This document shows, piece by piece, positions 61,024 to 64,000 of a stretch of DNA of 64,000 nt. The position numbers and the translations under genes were made by a program. The DNA comes from Micromonospora echinospora (GTDB lineage Bacteria > Actinomycetota > Actinomycetes > Mycobacteriales > Micromonosporaceae), in assembly GCF_014203425.1 (NCBI RefSeq), contig NZ_JACHJC010000001.1, positions 1,612,001-1,676,000 on the forward strand, read 5' to 3'. The first letter of the stretch is position 1. Each line of letters begins with the position of its first letter. The notes beneath the pieces are model-generated. The model was given only the letters and a program-made list of their open reading frames with translations. It had not been told where the DNA came from and did no database searches.

Positions 61024-61968
61024 ATGCGCCGCGTCGTCGCCCTGCTCGGGATCTCATTGCTGGCTCTCTCCGCGTGCGCCGAACCCGGTGGGGTTCCGGT
61101 GCGTACCTCGCCCACCGGCCCGGACCAGCGGCCCGCGTTCACCGAGCGGGCCGAGGAGGTCGCCGCCGGCTGGCGGCCCGGGCCGGGCTGGCGCGACGGG
61201 TACGTGCCGCTCCAGGACGCCACAGTGCTCACCGGCGACCCGGGCTTCACCGACGAGACGAAGGTGGCGTTCGGGGCCGGCTGGTACCGGGACCAGATCC
61301 CGATCCCGGCCGCTGTGCCGAAGGACGGCACCATCCGGTTCCCCGACGGCACACTGCGGGTGCCGCTGATGAGCGCCGCCGACGCGTACGCCCAGCTCCG
61401 CCAGGGCGACCCGCCGCCGTGCGACGGGCGCCCGGCCGCGCCGGACCCGGCCCCGACCGGGCGGCCCGGCCCGAACGACCCGGTGTCGACCTCGGCGCCG
61501 ACGCCGTGCGTCCCGCTCACCGTGACCGAGGTGCGGCTGGGCACCGCGCCGGTGTTGACCAGCCGGGGCCGTGCCGAGGTGCCCGCCTGGCTGTTCACCG
61601 TGGACGAGCTGGCCGTACCCGTGGCCCGGATCGCTGTCGCGCCGCGCGTGACCGGCCGGCCCCCCGGCGGCGCGGTGCCGGGCCGGCCGCTCCCGGCGGG
61701 CCTGGTGTCCGCGCAGGAGTTGCGGGCGGTCGAGGGCAACCGGATCGACTACGTGCTCGGCGTCGGCGCCTGCGACGGCCCGCCCACCCCGCTGGTGCTG
61801 GAACGGCCGGACGTGGTGGTGATCGGCGGCGCCGTGGTCACGTCCACCGGCACCTGCACCGCACAGCTCGTGCTGAAGCCGGTCAGCGTCACGCTCGACG
61901 CGCCGCTCGGCGGCCGGGCCGTGCTGGACGCCGCCAGCGGCGCCCCGCTCACCGTCCGGCCCGGCTGA
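61024..61968 (+). CDS. Lipoprotein of unknown function
   Basis: 314 residues, ATG at 61024; the ribosome site is weak. A lipobox (LLALSACAEPG) makes Cys18 the lipid-anchored residue. The mature part is beta-rich with Pro-rich loops and contains several Cys (DPPPCDGRP, PTPCVPLTV, GACDGPPTP and GTCTAQLVL) that may form disulfides. No family is recognised. It ends three bases from the convergent decarboxylase gene. Confidence 0.75.
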   Translation: MRRVVALLGISLLALSACAEPGGVPVRTSPTGPDQRPAFTERAEEVAAGWRPGPGWRDGYVPLQDATVLTGDPGFTDETKVAFGAGWYRDQIPIPAAVPKDGTIRFPDGTLRVPLMSAADAYAQLRQGDPPPCDGRPAAPDPAPTGRPGPNDPVSTSAPTPCVPLTVTEVRLGTAPVLTSRGRAEVPAWLFTVDELAVPVARIAVAPRVTGRPPGGAVPGRPLPAGLVSAQELRAVEGNRIDYVLGVGACDGPPTPLVLERPDVVVIGGAVVTSTGTCTAQLVLKPVSVTLDAPLGGRAVLDAASGAPLTVRPG

Positions 61969-61971
61969 GCC

Positions 61972-63564
61972 TCACAGGATCCGCGGCACGTCGGTGCTGA
62001 TCGGCACCGGCAGCACGGTCGGCCGGTCCGCGGCCAGCGCGGCCGCGAGCGCCGCACCGAGCCCGTCCAGCGTGGTCACCTCACCGGCGCAGCCGTAGCC
62101 GTGCGCCACCGCCGTCACATCCAGCCCGGGCAGGTCCAGCGCGGGCACGCCCGGGGTGTGCTTGAGGTCGGCGAACGCCTTGAGGATCGCGTACTGCTGG
62201 TTCACCGGGACCACGACGGCGAGCGGTAGCCGCAGCCGCGCCGCCGTCCACAGCGCCTGCACCGAGTAGTGGAACGAACCGTCGCCGACCACCGCGACCA
62301 CCGGGCGGCAGCGCCCGGTGTCGCGTTCGGCGAGCGCCAGGCCGACCGCCGCCGGCAGCCCGAAGCCGAGGCCGCCGCTGGCCATCGTCAGGTACGAGCG
62401 AGGCCGCTCGATCGGCAGCCGGCGGCGCAGCGCGGCCAGGTTGGACGGCGACTCCTGCACCAGCACCCCGTCCGCCGGCCACGCGGCTGCCAGCGCGGCG
62501 AACAACGCGTCGGCGCTCGGCGGGTCGGTCGGCTCGGGCGGCGCCGGCTGCGGGCGCGGTGACGGCGCCGGCCGGTCGGTCGTCGGCAGCAGCTCCCGCA
62601 GCGCGGCCATGGTCAAGCGGGCGTCGCCGAGCAGGCTGTCCCCGACCGGGGCGCGGGCCGCCTCGTCCGGGTCGTCGGTGACGTGCAGCAGCCGCGCGTC
62701 GCCGGGCAGGTACTCGCCCGGCACGTGCGGGTAGTAGCGGAACACCGGCGCGCCCACCACCAGCACCACGTCGTGGCCGCGCAGCGCCTCCGACAGCGGC
62801 CCGATCGCGTACGGCAGCACGCCCCGGAAGTGCGGATGCCGCTCCGGGAACACGGCCCGCTCCGGCGCCGGGGCGGCCCAGACCGGGGCGGCCAGGTGCT
62901 CGGCCAGCGCGACCGCGTCGGGCCAGGCGTCCGACCGGTCCACCGCCGCGCCGAGCACCAGCGCCGGGGCGCGGGCGGCGGCCAGCGCGCCGGCGAAGCT
63001 CCGCAGCCGGTCCGGGTCCGCCGCGATCCGGGTGGCGACGGTACGCACCTGCGGCGGCGGGTCGGCCGGGCGGTCCCAGTCGTCCATCGGCAGGGAGAGG
63101 AAGACCGGGCCGGCCGGTGGCTGCACCGCCGAGGCGTACGCCCGCATGAAGGCGGCCGGGATGTCCTGCGCGCGGGCCGGCTCGTGGGCCCACTTGACGT
63201 ACGGCTGGGCCAGCTCGACCGCCCGAGGGCTGGCCAGGCGCGGCTCGATCAGCAGCATCTCGCGGGTCTGCTGGCCGGCGCTGACGATCAGCGGGGTCCG
63301 GTTGTGCCAGGCGGTGACCAGGTTGCCCATGCCGTTGCCGGTGCCCGGCGCGGTGTGCAGGTTGACGTGCGCGGGCCGGCCGGTGCCCTGGGCGTAGCCG
63401 TCGGCCATCGCGACCGCCGAGGCCTCCTGGAGCGCGTGCACGTAGTGGAAGTCGGTCGGGAACTCCTGGAGGAACGGCTCCTCGGTCGAGCCGGGGTTGC
63501 CGAAGACGGTGGTCAGCCCGAGCGCGCGCAGCAGGTCGTAGGTCGCCTCCCGCACCGTCGCCAT
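61972..63564 (-). CDS. mdlC: Benzoylformate decarboxylase-like ThDP enzyme
   Basis: 530 residues, ATG at 63564; the length equals that of MdlC (528). The N-terminal domain has FGNPGSTEEPFL and the cofactor-activating Glu in HALQEASAVAMADGYA. The C-terminal ThDP-binding motif runs from VVGDGSFHYS to VVPVNQQYAILK. These features fit benzoylformate decarboxylase (mandelate pathway) better than acetolactate synthase or pyruvate decarboxylase. No mandelate genes are adjacent, so the natural 2-oxo-acid substrate is open. Confidence 0.85.
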   Translation of the reverse strand: MATVREATYDLLRALGLTTVFGNPGSTEEPFLQEFPTDFHYVHALQEASAVAMADGYAQGTGRPAHVNLHTAPGTGNGMGNLVTAWHNRTPLIVSAGQQTREMLLIEPRLASPRAVELAQPYVKWAHEPARAQDIPAAFMRAYASAVQPPAGPVFLSLPMDDWDRPADPPPQVRTVATRIAADPDRLRSFAGALAAARAPALVLGAAVDRSDAWPDAVALAEHLAAPVWAAPAPERAVFPERHPHFRGVLPYAIGPLSEALRGHDVVLVVGAPVFRYYPHVPGEYLPGDARLLHVTDDPDEAARAPVGDSLLGDARLTMAALRELLPTTDRPAPSPRPQPAPPEPTDPPSADALFAALAAAWPADGVLVQESPSNLAALRRRLPIERPRSYLTMASGGLGFGLPAAVGLALAERDTGRCRPVVAVVGDGSFHYSVQALWTAARLRLPLAVVVPVNQQYAILKAFADLKHTPGVPALDLPGLDVTAVAHGYGCAGEVTTLDGLGAALAAALAADRPTVLPVPISTDVPRIL

Positions 63565-63673
63565 CGCCGGCTGCCTCCGTCCTCCATGCGGATGCCGGAG
63601 ACGGCCCGGTGCCCGGTTCCCCGACCAGCCGAATCTATCGGGCCGTAGCCGACTTTTCGGGCGCTTCCCACGC

Positions 63674-64000
63674 TCAGGGCAGCGGGAACGGCAGCTTGAT
63701 CCCGTCCAGCGCGCTCCCGCACTGGCACGCCCGCTCAGTCGGCAACGCGGCGACGGCGTCCAGCAGCAGCCCGCGCAGCCGGTCGGTGTTCTCGGCGAAG
63801 ACCCGGAACACCTCCTCGTGGGTGACCGACTCGCCCGCCTCGACACCCGCGTCCAGATCCGTCACCAGCGCGATCGACGTGTAGCAGAGTGCCAACTCGC
63901 GGGCCAGCACCGCCTCCGGGTGGCCGGTCATGTTGACGATCGTGCCGCCCATCGAGGCGAACCAGCGCGACTCCGCCCGCGTCGAGAAGCGCGGGCCCTC
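63674..64000 (-). CDS. mtnP: S-methyl-5'-thioadenosine phosphorylase (5' part outside window)
   Basis: The last 108 codons of a minus-strand gene that begins beyond the window. EGPRFSTRAESRWFASMGGTIVNMTGHPEAVLARELALCYTSIALVTDLDAGV is the C-terminal half of MTAP/purine nucleoside phosphorylases, with the GTIVNMTG phosphate/ribose region and the Asp of VTDLD. It ends with a Cys pair (CQCG) usual in actinobacterial members. The enzyme recycles methylthioadenosine from polyamine synthesis. Confidence 0.9.
   Translation of the reverse strand, partial: EGPRFSTRAESRWFASMGGTIVNMTGHPEAVLARELALCYTSIALVTDLDAGVEAGESVTHEEVFRVFAENTDRLRGLLLDAVAALPTERACQCGSALDGIKLPFPLP

Overview
The window is high-GC DNA with dense operons, many GTG starts and several apparently leaderless genes. 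It carries the conserved actinobacterial blocks mtrA-mtrB-lpqB-comF-hpf...secA and prfB-ftsE-ftsX-smpB-ssrA. Gene content and order point to a filamentous actinomycete of the Micromonosporaceae, most likely Micromonospora or a close relative. That placement is inference from gene order and style, not from a marker-gene comparison.

Layout. 1-2637: a partial aldehyde dehydrogenase and its GAF/winged-helix regulator (minus strand). 2803-8641: a two-component system followed by a Van-like cassette. It has a membrane acyltransferase module that runs in frame (after one frameshift) into a PLP serine/threonine lyase or racemase-like enzyme, then a D-Ala-D-Ala-ligase family protein and a VanX-type dipeptidase. 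8717-13738: a secreted double-psi-barrel repeat protein, then gamma-aminobutyraldehyde/GABA catabolism and a third aldehyde dehydrogenase. 13770-21003: a toxin island with a YwqJ-deaminase/SUKH-3 protein, a YbaB-like and a WXG100-like protein, a 1400-residue ESX-type polymorphic toxin, and two tandem paralogous candidate immunity genes. 21021-28455: endonuclease V, a membrane protein, then Trm112, sugar-phosphate isomerase, CDF transporter, manA and ahcY. 28590-32008: efeUOB iron uptake behind an IdeR/DtxR-like box.

32016-38965: the conserved RDD / SpoIIM / DUF58 / MoxR / DUF4350 / DUF4129 / membrane-protein cluster. 39180-45040: mtrA-mtrB-lpqB-comF-hpf. 45087-50414: paired two-domain GNAT genes and secA. 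50506-53525: a palindromic repeat, an Rv3235-like gene, a BldC/AlpA-like regulator, a DUF6912-like gene and a membrane protein. 53526-55737: a repeat-bearing gap and pruA. 55872-60426: PadR regulator, prfB, ftsE, ftsX, smpB and tmRNA. 60560-64000: small proteins, a lipoprotein, a benzoylformate-decarboxylase-like enzyme and the 3' part of a methylthioadenosine phosphorylase.

Two parts deserve most attention. The first is the Van-like cassette, in which a fold-type II PLP enzyme stands where VanC-type clusters carry the fold-type III racemase of VanT, while the N-terminal membrane acyltransferase module is the same type as in VanT. The second is the ESX-type toxin, which carries an intact papain-fold glutamine-amidase-like domain and a C-terminal RelA/SpoT-like domain directly in front of two duplicated small genes.
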